Shown here piece after piece: positions 1-11,618 of a stretch of 64,000 nucleotides of DNA. The stretch is from Heloderma charlesbogerti (Eukaryota > Chordata > Lepidosauria > Squamata > Helodermatidae): positions 3,162,001 to 3,226,000 of the forward strand of contig JANEZZ010001570.1 in assembly GCA_026122225.1 (NCBI GenBank). Direction: 5' to 3'. The translations under genes and the position numbers were made by a program. How positions within the stretch are numbered: the stretch's first letter is position 1; every line of letters starts with the position of its first letter. Under the pieces are notes generated by a model that had not been told where the DNA came from, searched no databases, and worked only from the letters and a program-made list of their open reading frames with translations.

Positions 1-834
1 AGTTAATCTTGGTTTCATCAGTCCAAAGAATCTTATTCCAGAACTGGGCAGGCTTCTTTAGGTGTTTGCTGGCAAAGGCTAATCTGGCCTTTCTGTTCCT
101 GAGTGTTACCAGTGGTTTGCACCTTGTTGTGAAGCCTCTGTATTTACATTCATAAAGCTGTCTCTTGACTGTAGATGTTGACAAGGCCATGCCTACCTCC
201 TCAAGAACATTCTTGACCTGGCTAGATGTTGTGAAAGGGTTCCTCTTCACCATGAGCAGCATTCTGCGGTCATCCACTTTAGTTGTCTTCCGTGGTCTTC
301 CGGGCCTTTTGCTGTTGCTGAGCTTGCCAGTTAATTCCTTCTTTTTCAGGATGTTCCAAACTGTTGTGTTGGCCGCTCCCAATGTTTTTGCTATCTCTCT
401 GTTGGGTTTATTTTACTTCCTCAGCCTAATGATGGCCTCCTTCACTCGCATGGACACCTCTTTGTACCTCATGTTGGGGGTTCCAGTGAACAGCTAGCAA
501 ATGCAAATGTAACACTCAGAACCACCTCCAGGCCTTTTATCTGCTTGCTTGGTCATGGGGCACCCAGGAAACAGGCCACACCTGGCCATGCAGCTGCTTG
601 TCAGCCATTCGTTCCATTACTTATGAGCCACCAACGATGGGTGTGTGTGTATGCCACTGGCTGTTCTTCCTGAATGGTTAGCACCGCACTTTTGTCAAAC
701 CCCTTGAATTACAGCTGAAAGTCCTGACTTTGCTCCCATCTGGGTGTGTTTCCTTTCAACTTCAATGTGGTGGTGTACAGAGGCCAACTGCCAAAACACT
801 TATCCTTGTTCCAATATTTCTGGCCCTGACTGTA
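1..834 (-). mobile_element. Tc1/mariner DNA transposon, partial, cut by left window edge
   Basis: The outer end is at a TA dinucleotide (833-834). Read on the minus strand, the inverted terminus is CAGTCAGGGCCAGAAATATT, typical of vertebrate Tc1-like elements. About 300 bp of non-coding subterminal DNA follow, then a decayed transposase reading frame. The rest of the element, including the second terminal repeat, lies outside the window. The element is downstream of the ANOS1 poly(A) candidate, in apparently intergenic DNA. The superfamily is clear; the exact family is not determined. Confidence 0.85.
3..480 (-). pseudogene. Tc1/mariner transposase N-terminal half, inactivated
   Basis: A minus-strand conceptual translation starts near MRYKEVSMRVKEA and shows the two helix-turn-helix DNA-binding regions of Tc1 transposases. 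They are separated by the GRPRK linker (an AT-hook-like motif). The frame reaches WTDETK, which carries the first catalytic Asp of the DDE/D triad, near the window edge. An in-frame TAA near 410 follows LRK, just before NKPNREIAKTLG, so this copy cannot make transposase. The rest of the catalytic domain is outside the window. The plus-strand ORF over 165-497 is an antisense shadow of this gene. Confidence 0.8.
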
Positions 835-2820
835 GATATTTAGGAAAATTACAAAGTAGTTTGAGGTAATTGATAAACTGCTGTATTAAATAACTTATAA
901 ATTACTGAGCTACCTGTGATCATTACAGCCAGGTATTTCAAAATATTATGCTTATCTGACAGGGACACAAAAAATCCCAAGAGTAATCCGGGAGGAATTT
1001 ATTGTTGGGAAGGTATCTAATTAATCTCAGCTGAGGTTGTTAAACTAGGAATGGCCCATTCCTCCCCACCCCCACCCCTATATATGACGGTGATAAGTAA
1101 TTAACAACTCAGGTGTTCATAAACTGCAGAAATCATAAACCGTATTTGTGTAAAGTCTAATATTGTGCTTCTGCACATTTAGAATGCCTTCAGAGTTGAA
1201 GTGTTTAACTAAAAAGTCAGATCCAACTGTAGTTCTGACTACATGAAGATTCAGAATTTTAACTTTCTTTTATGTAATATTGAGTTTGTGTTAATTTATG
1301 TTAACATGTTACTTTTATGTGGATATGTAGTTTCCTTTGTTAGATGTTTGTTTTGTGATGGTCTGATGACTACATATAAACAAATTTGACTTGCAGTTAA
1401 AGTGTACAAGTCATTTAGAAACAACCCACCAAGAGCAAAGTACCAATTGTGTCCTCTATAGAGGTAGTTTCAATTGTCCCATTTTCAGGAAACCCGTTCA
1501 ACACTGATGCACCTACTGAGGAACCCAGTACATCTGGCATAGAACCCCTGCATGATGGTGTACACTGGAATTTTGCTAAAAACAACAACACAGTAATGTG
1601 CACACGAACATACACAACAGTCCCATGTGTGTGCATGCGTGTGTGTAGGTATGCCATTATTGATCTTTTCACAGCAGAATGCTTGATAAGCTTCCACAGA
1701 AGTCCCAGAACAAAGCATGAAAGCCACTCAAGAGGCAACTGAAGAGAAATTCCTGCACATTTTTATTTTAGAATTAGAACCTGCCATGGGAGGTCCAGTC
1801 TTTTCCAAATTGAATGCAGAGATGAACATGGATACAAATATTTCAGTGCATCAATTCTATCCTTTTTCCTCTGTATAACCCAGAAAGTTATGTCTGTTCT
1901 TGTCAAAAATAAATCTTAAGTGCATAGTAAATCTGTATTGTTGTTGTTTTAGTTTCCCCACTGGACTTTCACCATGCCCTTTCCAATCTGTATAAGGCCA
2001 AAAATCTCCAGAGATTTTTCCCCATCCCTTCTAAAGCCTTGCTTGTGGGAAAAGCAGAGGATATTATCTCTGGAAAAGTATCATATGCATAGTCTTTACT
2101 TCTCCAGATGCAAGAACAAGGGCTACAAACCCACCCACAAATGTCAAGACAAGAGGTGTTACCTGTTAACAAAAACAAAACTGGGACAATCCAACCGCTT
2201 ACTGGCAAAATGTACTCCCGTCACATCACCTGGAATTATACATATTTGTTATACTTGAAAAGTCATGTCTGACTACAATCCATAGTCTGGTTCCTTTCAT
2301 TTTCTTTCTGTTGTATTGTCCTTGGACAAAAGCCAGTATTTTGGCTTTAGGCCTTTCTTGATGAGACTGGGTTTATTCCAGGTAATGAAGTTATAGCACC
2401 TGAAAACAACAGAACTAGATATCTCTCCCTCCACATATACACACACTGAATAGTACAATGCTAGAACCATTTTAGCTAAAAATAAACAACCACCTGTCTT
2501 GTCTTTTCTCATCACTGAATGAAACTTTATTTGATTTGGTGCTACATACTGCTGGCCATCCTCTAGTTCAAAGAAACAAGACCTAGAAAATGTTACTGAT
2601 AAAGCTGACACACACACACAGTAGGTCAAAGTAAAAGTGATCTTTTACTGGATAGCTTTTGGTACTAATACACAAGCTTCCATTTTTTAATGGAATGATT
2701 TGGTTGATTCAGTTGACTGGATTAACCCAGTTTCACTAGCCATCAATTTTCCAAGCTTTCGGAGTTGCTTAGAGGAGCATAGCAATGGTGCTATTATATA
2801 CCATTTTAATTGGAAACTCA
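835..2820. other. Intergenic DNA, nothing recognised
   Basis: AT-rich sequence with short ORFs of no recognisable content. There is a short TG-rich stretch near 1625-1650 and a CA run near 2610. I see no exon, RNA gene or clear transposon end here. Confidence 0.5.
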
Positions 2821-3267
2821 GGGAGCAATCCTATGGCCACTAGTCAGAGGCTGGCCACAGGATATCTGGTTTTCTGGGAACCGACCTCGGAGCCCATGCT
2901 CCGAGGTCAGTTCCTGGAGAACTGACCTTCCCCCACTTCTGTACTGCCTCACAGGCAAAGCAGAAAAGTCCTGTGCCCCGTGCTCACAAGAGGAGTGTGG
3001 AGCAGCCAAGATGGGGTGTTCCCGGGGGGCGTTCTAGGGCAGGGAGGGCGGAAATGGCTGTACAACACATCCAATGTGTCATACAGCAACCTCCTCCCCT
3101 GCTCCGTCCTCCTGCTGCTAGGCAGCCGCAATCGGCTGTCTAGCTGAAAATGCAGGGCAGGAGAAGCACAGAGGGAACGATCTCCTCCATGCTTCTCCTG
3201 CCCTGCATTGGATAGGCGGTCGCCTCCAAGTTTGGAGGCGGCTGCCTATCTGCATGGGATTGCGCCC
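2821..3267. mobile_element. MITE with GCAATCC-type terminal inverted repeats
   Basis: About 447 bp. The left end reads GGGAGCAATCCTATGG; the right end, inverted, reads GGGCGCAATCCCATGC, which gives imperfect terminal repeats of about 16 bp. The interior contains a palindrome around the TGCAGGGCAGGAGAAGC motif (about 3150-3210). A related copy lies at 62671-63092, and part of one at 59215-59420. No coding capacity. A clear target duplication was not found, so the superfamily is uncertain. Confidence 0.65.
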
Positions 3268-3850
3268 TTAGTGTAGTATAAAAGATAAATGCAATGCACA
3301 TAAAAATATCCACTAAAACTGTTCAAAATAATAGAATGTTTTGTGTGGGGGAAGGTCCAATGTAAACATTCTATAATTATTTATAACCCTATTTTATCTC
3401 TTTATTTTTAAGATTTATGCTCAGGTATATATTCTGCCTGATGTCATTTTGTGAAATTCTTCACATACCTACTTTCCTCCAATAAAAGTAATCATTTTTC
3501 CTACTTTGAATCTATCTTTGTATCTCAAAGACCCAGCAACTCCAATTATATTGGGCAGAACAAAACAGTTCTAATACAATGAAGTCTATTTTAGCTTTCC
3601 TAGCATACATTAAAATTATTGTAAATCGTTGGCTGTTTCTTGTTATTTCCATGCTTTATTAAGCAGAAAAAATCCAGTACTTTTAATGCACTAGACTTCA
3701 GAAAAATTGAAACATACATCAAAACAGTTGTGTAACTCCCTTCCTCTAGTGATAAATAGGGAAATAGAACTGTTTATAGTGCCCAATAATGCATTTAGCA
3801 AGTTTGGATTAAAAACAATACAAGTTCTGCCAATGGCTTACATTCTAACA
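3268..3850. other. AT-rich intergenic DNA
   Basis: Low-complexity AT-rich sequence without recognisable coding or repeat ends. It may include the degraded 3' continuation of the LINE that begins further right. Confidence 0.4.
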
Positions 3851-4524
3851 TGACACAATAAATGAGAGATATGAAATGGGAAGGAAAGGAGTAGAAACAC
3901 AGATGAATCTGTTCTTCGAGTTCTACCCATCTTTGATGTGGTCCTAGATATACCCACTAACACAGATTAATTCCTTTAGAAAATGTAATCTGTGGCATAG
4001 TTTTGGCATGGCAAAGTAAGGTAACCAAACTATTTTAGCACCACTGTACATCATGCAATCTTATTTCCATATTTGCAGTTTCACAAGATTTCTACCACTG
4101 GTTTAATTTGTATAAGACCATGTGCTACAAGATCCCAGAAATATTTTTTATTCTTACTAATAATGGCTTGCCCAAGATCTTTCCAAAATGTATTAGCATG
4201 ACTTTCCTTTTTTTCTCTTAAGAGGTCTTTATATGCACATCACTGTATTAAAAAAATCCTCATTTGATCATCAGATTTATTTGTCCTTAAAGATCTAGCT
4301 GCTTTTACCAGACTACTGGGGTGTCTCTGAACCTACTTCTACACTCTGCATCGAACTAGGATTGTGTGCGAGGTTCCATTTTCTGATGTCCAGATTTTAC
4401 CAAAAAGGGCCTTAGATTTTCTAGCAGGACCTGGTATATGCTAAGGTAATTACCTGCCTTATTTATAAATTCACCTCTGAGCTTCATCATAATTCGATTC
4501 CCCAGAATTTGCCTTATTTCATGT

Positions 4525-5349
4525 GCCACAGGTAGGGATGGTGGAGAATTTCTCCACGAATCTTCGGGAGGCTGAGTGCCGAGGCATTCGGCCCCCTGAA
4601 AGTGTTGGGGAAATTCTCCGCCGGCCCCCCGGGATAGGACTTACCGTGGCCGAATGTCCCTCTCGGCGGCGGGTCCTGGCGGCGTTTCGGCGGCGTTTCA
4701 TCGGGAGCGGGGGCGGCGGCTGGTCTCCCGACTGGCTGCCACCACCGCCATTACAAAATAAAAAAGTAAAACAAAAAACAAAAACGCACACCCGTGATAG
4801 GCTACGTGACGATTTACGTAGCCTATCACGGCTAGATTTCCAAAGTCACCCGTGATAGGCTACGTAAATCGTCACGTAGCCTATCACGGGTGACTTTGGG
4901 GAAAAAAAAGTGTGTACGCAAATGGCGTTCCCTTATTTTCGCCGTAGTCTACGTAAATCTTTACATAGACTAGACGTGCCAAAATAAGGAACGCAAATGG
5001 CGGCGCCCATGGGCCGCCGCCATTTGCGTATGCGTTTTTTTTTCCCCAAAGTCACCCGTGATAGGCTACGTGATGATTAACGTAGCCTATCACGGCTGAC
5101 TTTGGAAATCTAGCTGTGATAGGCTACGTTAATCGTTACATAGCCTATCACGGCTTTTTTCCCCCCCACTTTTTCTTTCACGGCCGGGGAGACGGGGCGC
5201 TTCTCCCCGGCCTGAATTTTGGCCGGGCGAGGCGGGGCGCCTCCCCCCCCCTCACCTGAACTTCGGGGGGAGAAGCGAAGTGCCTCCCCCCCACCGCGAA
5301 GCAAGCTGCGGGACAAGGTAAGTCCCTTTCGTACATCCCTAGCCACAGG
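4525..5349. repeat. 8-bp TSD (GCCACAGG) bracketing a hAT MITE
   Basis: GCCACAGG occurs directly before the element (4525-4532) and directly after it (5342-5349). An exact 8-bp duplication is the hallmark of hAT integration. Confidence 0.9.
4533..5341. mobile_element. GC-rich palindromic hAT MITE, copy 1 (809 bp)
   Basis: Termini are TAGGGATGGTGGAG at the left and GTACATCCCTA at the right (short inverted TAGGG/CCCTA ends), with an exact 8-bp target duplication. It is GC- and CpG-rich inside AT-rich DNA. It contains four palindromes built on the arm TGATAGGCTACGT / ACGTAGCCTATCA, at 4792-4831, 4849-4890, 5056-5095 and 5113-5154. The pair at 4792-4890 is itself an inverted copy of the pair at 5056-5154, so the interior folds on itself twice. 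A related palindrome on TAGTCTACGTAAA lies at 4944-4973. No transposase is encoded; mobilisation would need a hAT transposase in trans. Related copies are at 11627-12379 and 59422-59925. Confidence 0.85.
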
Positions 5350-5482
5350 TAATGACCATCCAATGTCTTTCCCCAACGTGGGTGCCTTGCATAAGATGTA
5401 AAGTGATAAGCTGCTTACTGAGCTTTATACTGCCTACCTCTGCAACCAATGAGAAGATATCACTATATGTCCATTCCTCTAA

Positions 5483-6181
5483 CTAGAAGGACTGGACTTT
5501 TGAATAAATGTTATGTGACACAAGGATGTAATCAACCATACTGCCCCCATTCTGGGTTAAGTAAATATAGTGGCCATTTTTCCTATCCAATGGCCCTCCA
5601 TTTAAACATTGCAACTGTTTATATGCAATAGAGTATTTGCCCATTTTTATTGATGGACTTGTCCTGTGAGTGGCTATCTGGGATATTAACATTATCTAAG
5701 GCAGTCACTTTACTAATTTGTTCATTTCCACCCATTCGAGATTAAAATCCCCACATAACAAAACATCTGCTCTTGGGAATGTTTCCTCAATGCATTGTAG
5801 CACTTGTTTCAGATCCCGCCAGACATTTTTGGCATGTGGATTCGTAGGTTTAGGAGGCAAATATACCTTCAAAGAGATCACAGGGCTGACTCTTGAAATA
5901 TTCACTAGTACTGTCTGTATATCCATTGTTAAGTTTTAAGTCGTTTATATTCAACTGTGTATCTACAGAAAGGACAGCCAGGCCTCCACTTCCACACCCA
6001 GGCTTACATGTGTGAGAGCTGGAAGGGCTGCTATTTTAAAGCCTTGCAGGTGAATATCATTAACATCTATGAGCCAAGTTTCTTGTACACATAGCATGCC
6101 AAATAATTGCATATAGGGGGTAAATTTAGGGTCAATTAACTTATTTATCCAGCCTGCCATATTCCAAGACAGAATACACAA
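5483..6181 (-). pseudogene. LINE apurinic-type endonuclease remnant
   Basis: Three minus-strand blocks in different frames carry endonuclease landmarks in order. The first is ILSWNMAGWINKL with CVQETWL (5963-6181), which holds the QET catalytic Glu motif. The second is LPPKPTNPHAKNVW with LLCGDFN (5705-5926), the GDFN catalytic motif. The third is GSMVDYILVSHN (5483-5692), the strand before the final His. Frame changes between blocks show it is dead. The enzyme would nick target DNA for target-primed reverse transcription. It belongs to the LINE spanning 3850-8110. Confidence 0.7.
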
Positions 6182-8110
6182 TAAAGACTTAAGCTGTTTT
6201 GCTATTAGTCTATCTTGTTTAGGAGACTTGCAGTGTCTAAAAAAATGCTACCAATAGGCACCTGGGCTGGTCCCATATGCTTATACCTATCCACATCAGG
6301 TATTTGTTGAAAGTTTGAAGTTGTGCTACTCAGTTCATGCGGTTCTAAATAGCTATAAGACATCCACCCCTCACTGGTAGGTATTGACCTGAGATAAATT
6401 CTATTTCTCTCAGAGGGGTCTATATTCTCTGTCTCCCCAATTGTCTCGAATACACCCTTCCTTTCTGCCTTCTTTGGACAGCTCTATATCCATGGGTTTA
6501 TCTATTCCAGTTCTACCTTCTCTTTTAACTTTTTAACTCTAAAAAAATTAGGTGAAGTCACTTTAGAATGAGAAGGTTGATTTACAACGGATCCCCCTGT
6601 ATTTTGTTGATTAAATATCTATATTTGACTTAGCTTGGTCTGTAACTTTTCTAACTTGTACATGATTTTACATTGTTGCTTATCAGGAAGTTTATGGAAG
6701 GTAGTTATCAGATCTTCCTCTGCTGGCTCAGTCCAATCCATATGATCTGAAGCTCGGCTCTTGGGAGCTGGTTTATTGCAGTCTGATATTGCTTGAATAG
6801 GACCCTTAACATTTTTCCTCCAATACTATTATGTCTCCAGAGGGCACTGTGATTGGCTCAATCACATTTGAAAGCACAATTGGCTCTGTGAATTAGATCA
6901 TCACAGCCACCTGAGTTGAAAGTGGGTCTGGTTGAAAGAGGAGAGAAAGATTTCTTCCCCATGTCCTCCTTTTTAGATAGTGGTAGGGATCTTCCTGCTG
7001 TGTCTTTAAAGTGCTGATGAGGGAGCACCCCTTTCTGGGCTAGCTGATCTTTCTTCTCCATTATCAGTGCTGGAATTCTTTGGGAGCTAAAAATTAAAAG
7101 AATTTTTTTTAGCATGTCCATTACTGAGAAGCCTCTTGATTTTAAATCTACATTACCCAAAACACAGGACCCAAAACACAGAGCGCCATTTACAATGTTG
7201 GCCCTTGTATGGCAGAAGGTGAACGACAATTTCACATGGTCTCAATATCCAACTGCTTGAGTGGGCAGAAGTTCTTGTTTCTTTGCCCTTCAGTGAGTTA
7301 TTATAAGGTCCTTGCTTGGAGTCTCCCTACTTTTCCTGAAGATGGATATCAGGAGTACAGGAATGTAGGGGTGCCTGTTGAATAGGCGATGCAGTTTTTC
7401 CACTATATTATCTAGCTGTTTATAAATAGATTGAACTGATGAGCAAACATTGTTCCACCAGAAAATCGGCTTTCCCAAGAGTCCATTTCTGTTCGGTCAA
7501 AAAAGGAGGGGGCTTGCTGCCAGCCTCCATCTCAGATCTGTGAACAATCACTTCCAAACTCAAAGTGTCAAAACGGTTCCAGACCAGAATTGCAAACTTC
7601 TCAGGGTCAGACTTGGCTTCCGCTGGCCAAAGACAATTCTCCATTCTGCTTTGTTTAGTACTGGGAAGCACCACAGTATCATCCCTGTCCAGACTTCTGG
7701 ATCTTTTAAGTTTCCCCATTTTTGCTATTAGGCTGAGTCCATTCCGCTCCCTAAAAGAAAACAAGACCCCAAGTTGTATTTGCTTTAAAAAGTCAGATTG
7801 TAAAAGATTAAAAAAAAAAAACCCAACACAGCTGTGGGCTCCCAAACTAGTGACTTGCAGCAATTAGTGGAGATAAAGCCTTTTAAGTCCATGAGACGCC
7901 CATGAGAAAAAGGCAAATATGCCTGTAACAATTAATTAATTAATTGTTAATACCATTAACAATTACTGTAACATTAATACCATTAATTAAAACAATTAAT
8001 ACCAAGCAAACTGCCACATTTTAAAACCATTTTAAAACATTTCAGGTGATAAGACCAAATGAACGAAAAACAAACCACAGAACAGCCTTCTCCATCGCCA
8101 TCTTAGTTCG

Positions 8111-8640
8111 AATCCACTAGTCAAGAGTATTCAACTGGAGCTAGGCATGCCAAACCCTAGCTCTGAACATGCATTGGTATGAATTGGAGCCACTCTCTAT
8201 AGAAGACTGCAGTTATAGGAAGCCACCTCAATAATTCTATGATATTATTATTACTTTATTGATATGCTACCTTTCATGAAACAAATCCTACCAAGGCAGA
8301 TAGTAAGAAACATAAAAACAATACAATTACAATAAAAATATTAAGCATTTTTAAATTAATAAATAAATCATAAGGATCCTTCCCACAGGACAGTTGGTGG
8401 AAGATGCCTTGGGGCAAGGAGAGTCCACTTGGAACAGGAGCAAGTGTTTGGTGTCATCCTTATCTACCTCTCTGTCTGTCTCCTGGAATCGTCCCACAGA
8501 GCAGTTAATGGTAGATGGCCCTGGCAGTGGGGGAGAAGGGATGAAAAACTCAGCCAGGGCAGGCCGTAAGGTCTTCTCTGCCTGTCTCTCTCCCTCTTCT
8601 CAATAATCAATAATGATGTCCAGATAGCATTAAGAACTAC
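8111..8640. other. Short intergenic stretch between LINE 5' end and ANOS1 poly(A) candidate
   Basis: The stretch includes an AT-rich segment (8250-8370) resembling a LINE tail. I saw no coding exon. The ORF at 8394-8606 has no recognisable content. Confidence 0.4.
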
Positions 8641-8670
8641 ATGAGACTAAATTTCTATATAGAAGAGTAG

Positions 8671-8676
8671 TTTATT
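8671..8676 (-). promoter_or_regulatory. ANOS1: Candidate ANOS1 poly(A) signal
   Basis: AATAAA on the minus strand, about 4.7 kb downstream of the ANOS1 stop codon, with a Pumilio-type TGTAAATA motif upstream (8731-8738). The resulting 3' UTR length would be close to the roughly 4-kb UTR known for the human gene. Other minus-strand AATAAA hexamers occur at about 12527, 12686 and 11405, so alternative or earlier polyadenylation is possible. Transcript data are needed to decide. Confidence 0.4.
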
Positions 8677-9844
8677 ACTTAAACTTATGTACAAAATCTA
8701 GACATGAAAATAATGAGAAACAGAGCAGACTATTTACAATTTTTTTACAATTTTTTTTACAAGAAACATTATTCTCTCTGACATCACACACACACACGCA
8801 CAAATTAACCCTCTTCTGTATAACATATATAAATAAATACTGGTTTTTAAATGACTGTTATAAGAACATGATTTCTACAGCCAATTTAGTTAACAGTTAA
8901 GTAGCTCCATTATCTCCACACTACAATATAATTACATAAAAAGAAAAATATTTTTACATACAGAACCTCTGTTAATTACTTTGTAAATTGTACCATACCA
9001 ATATATTCAATAGAAGTAAATACAGTCATACACTTCATGCCTATAACTGAGTTATGAGTTTTGGCATGCAAAACCATATAGATCCATCAACATCTGTAGG
9101 CATTAATTTACTTTTTTTAAATAAAGGTTTGAAATGGAAGAAAAAAAAACATGCAACAACTTATAAGCATCATATTCCTAGGTTCCAATGTACAGGTTTG
9201 TATATTTATAGTAACTTGTGTGTCCACAGGTACTGATCAAAGATTTAAGAACACTCAACAACAAAAACAGGGTAAAAGGATACCGTGATCTAAAAATAAA
9301 TAAGTTAGTATCACAGCTGTCTTTATAACCCTTTTTTTAAAAAGGGGTAATGTTTTGGAATGAAACCATTTAGGCCTTGATCCTATATTCTTTGAAGGCA
9401 GCTAATATTCTTGTAACTAAACCCCATTCCTATATAGACAAGCACTGTGCGTCGTGATACAACTCAGTGCTTTCGATGCAGTTTAAGCCTTTATGTATCT
9501 GTTTTCAGAATCTTAGTACAGTACTCAACACAGAAATCAACGGTGGTTTTACTCCCTGTGTTCAGGGATGTTTACACACGCTTTTATATTACTTGATTTC
9601 TCAAGACATGATAACTTGCAGCTGACTGTGCCAATCAACTCCATTGAACAGCATTGTGTTGGCTATGATTAGAATTGCTGCGCTTTATCTGCAAGTGCTA
9701 CAATGGGGAAGATGTAGGTGAGAACCACCCTACAAAACCTGGAGACACTTGGAGCCAATGGGCACTATACTAACGCACCAGGAGGACCCACCACTATCGC
9801 AACGGGGAGCTAGCAGTTAAGGAAAGCAACTAGGGACTTGCAGA

Positions 9845-10085
9845 AATGCTTACTTCTGGAATGGGGGCAGGTCAGCAGAGCTTGCAGAAGGAGGTTCTGC
9901 TGACCTGTCCCAGGGTTGTTTTTTGAAGGGCTCGCTTTCTGTTGCATGAGCAGTAGGTCCTGCTGGTGCAACAGAATGAGTAGGAGCATTTGGTTCTCCC
10001 GTCATGATTTTTTTTCTTTCTGACTTCAAGGGCAATAGAGCAGAAACCACACACAGCATTAGTGCTGGATACTGCCCAATGTGTG
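9845..10085. mobile_element. Unclassified repeat, copy 1 (family also at 47945-48145)
   Basis: About 240 bp sharing an ordered set of blocks with 47945-48145: CTTCTGGAATGGG, AGGTCAGCAGAGCT, a short palindrome, TAGGT(C/T)CTGCTGGTG, and a GGATACT end. No coding capacity. Its right part forms one arm of the hairpin at 9986-10151. The superfamily is not known. Confidence 0.5.
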
Positions 10086-10151
10086 TGTGGTTTCTGCTCT
10101 ACTGCCCTTGAAGTCAGAAAGAAAAAAAATCATGACGGGAGAACCAAATGC
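9986..10151. repeat. Long near-perfect inverted repeat (about 75-bp arms)
   Basis: The left arm (9986-10060) and right arm (10077-10151) are almost exact reverse complements, from GCATTTGGTTCTCCCGTCAT to its complement at the right end, with a spacer of about 16 bp. If ANOS1 transcription extends to 8650, this would form a long double-stranded hairpin in its 3' UTR. Confidence 0.85.
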
Positions 10152-11618
10152 ATACACACCATCTTGGTCTTTTGATATCTTGAAGCTCAACATGTGACCT
10201 GTTTCCACTGTCTGAGTGATAATCAGGTGGCATGAAAGCTATGTCTATAGTGCTAGAGCTGTAACAACTGCTTCATCCATGTAACTCTACTACTGAAACA
10301 ATTAACATGTGTGAACAACAATGGTGGAGTCAGGGCTTGCAAGGATGGCGCACCAGTACTTTCTGATTAGCAGGGACACCTCCCCCTGCCTCAGAATTCC
10401 CTGCTACTTCTGAGCTTAGCTGCAACCCTCATAGTAGCTGGGGGGAAATCAATTTACCCGGCAGCAGTATATTGTTCCTGTTGTGATACAAAGTATTTTA
10501 TAAACGCTTCATCTTGAATGTACAATTAAGAAACATTAGCTTTACAAAAGTCCTGCTCCTAGTAGAAATGAAGGCCGATACAACTGCTTTGTTGATACAT
10601 ACCAACACAACTGCCTGAACTTCTCCTTCGGGGTGTGGGTATGAGTACTGTCATGATGAGCAGCTGCGCTTCAGAATTTACCACTACACCACTGGTAAAC
10701 AAACAAGGAAGCATGACTGCATATGCCAATTATGGGGTGGGTTCTTTCAAAGCCTATAAATGCCCATGGAATAATTCAAGGACAACTCTGCCTTTGCCTA
10801 CTGTTTTAGCAGTAACAGTAATATTAATATGGCCTCTGTCGTCCTGAAAGAAAGCAGTACATTCTTATTCTTCTCTATGGGGAGGGGAAGGGAAGACTCA
10901 TTGTTTCTTCTAGGACTTAACACCTAAATCAGAAATTTATATTAATTAACATGCAAAGGGGTAGTTATAAAGATGCAGCGTATTTAAAAACTTTCCATCA
11001 TCCTTATTAAATCATGATTACAAAGCAAAAAAGACAAGAGAAAAAATGATTAGCTGTAACTCTGGAAGTGTGACCCAGAGCTGGATTGCTGAAAGAAAAC
11101 ATGTAGAAATTGTTTAGGCTAACGAAGTTTGAATGTGGTGCTCCCTGTATAATTCAGTAAATAAGGTTTTCTTAAACAAACAAACAAACAATTCCTGGAA
11201 GTCCTCAGAATTTTTGTTCAGTTCAGTAAAATGACATCAATATTTGAATAACTAAGACACATGCAATTCTATCACCATGATCCTGAGCCACATATTCATG
11301 GCAATTTTCACATGATGTAATCTTCCCTGTGTGTGGACTTCCATAGTCATTTACACTGAGGGAGTAGATTGCACGAACTTTCTTCTGCATGCACGAAGAT
11401 TTTCCCTTTATTGAAATAAAAAAGAAAGCCATTGCTGCCTGGGATGCTCAACGCCCTCACTCTCTTTTGTTGGCTGTTAAGCACTAGAAAGGATACCTGG
11501 AATACAAGGATAAATCGAACCCATGTGATACATCACTACTTAAGAATTAGGTCTTTTATCAAAGGACTGAACTGCATACTTAGGTTCAATCCCAAGCTTT
11601 TTTCATGGCTTTGCCTCA

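Larger units (their letters stand above)
3850..8110 (-). mobile_element. Degraded APE-type LINE, split by a hAT insertion
   Basis: Read leftward, the element probably starts near 8105 (minus strand AAGATGGCGATGGAGAAGG, a common LINE 5' form). It passes through a Lys/Arg-rich ORF1-like region (about 6860-7730), then an apurinic-type endonuclease (about 5480-6180). After the inserted hAT element (4533-5341), a linker before the reverse transcriptase can still be read at about 4100-4250 (minus frame with HANTFWKDLGQ and KKYFWDLVAHG). The reverse transcriptase core was not recognised, so the 3' part is lost or too degraded to read. The clade is unresolved; the endonuclease looks more I-group/Vingi-like than CR1 or L1. 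The left boundary is approximate. Confidence 0.6.

Noticed and set aside
165..497. Plus-strand 110-aa hydrophobic ORF
   Set aside because: Antisense shadow of the Tc1/mariner transposase encoded on the minus strand.
4500..5400. CpG island / promoter candidate
   Set aside because: GC and CpG richness is explained by a hAT MITE with exact TSD; no transcription start motif or adjoining exon.
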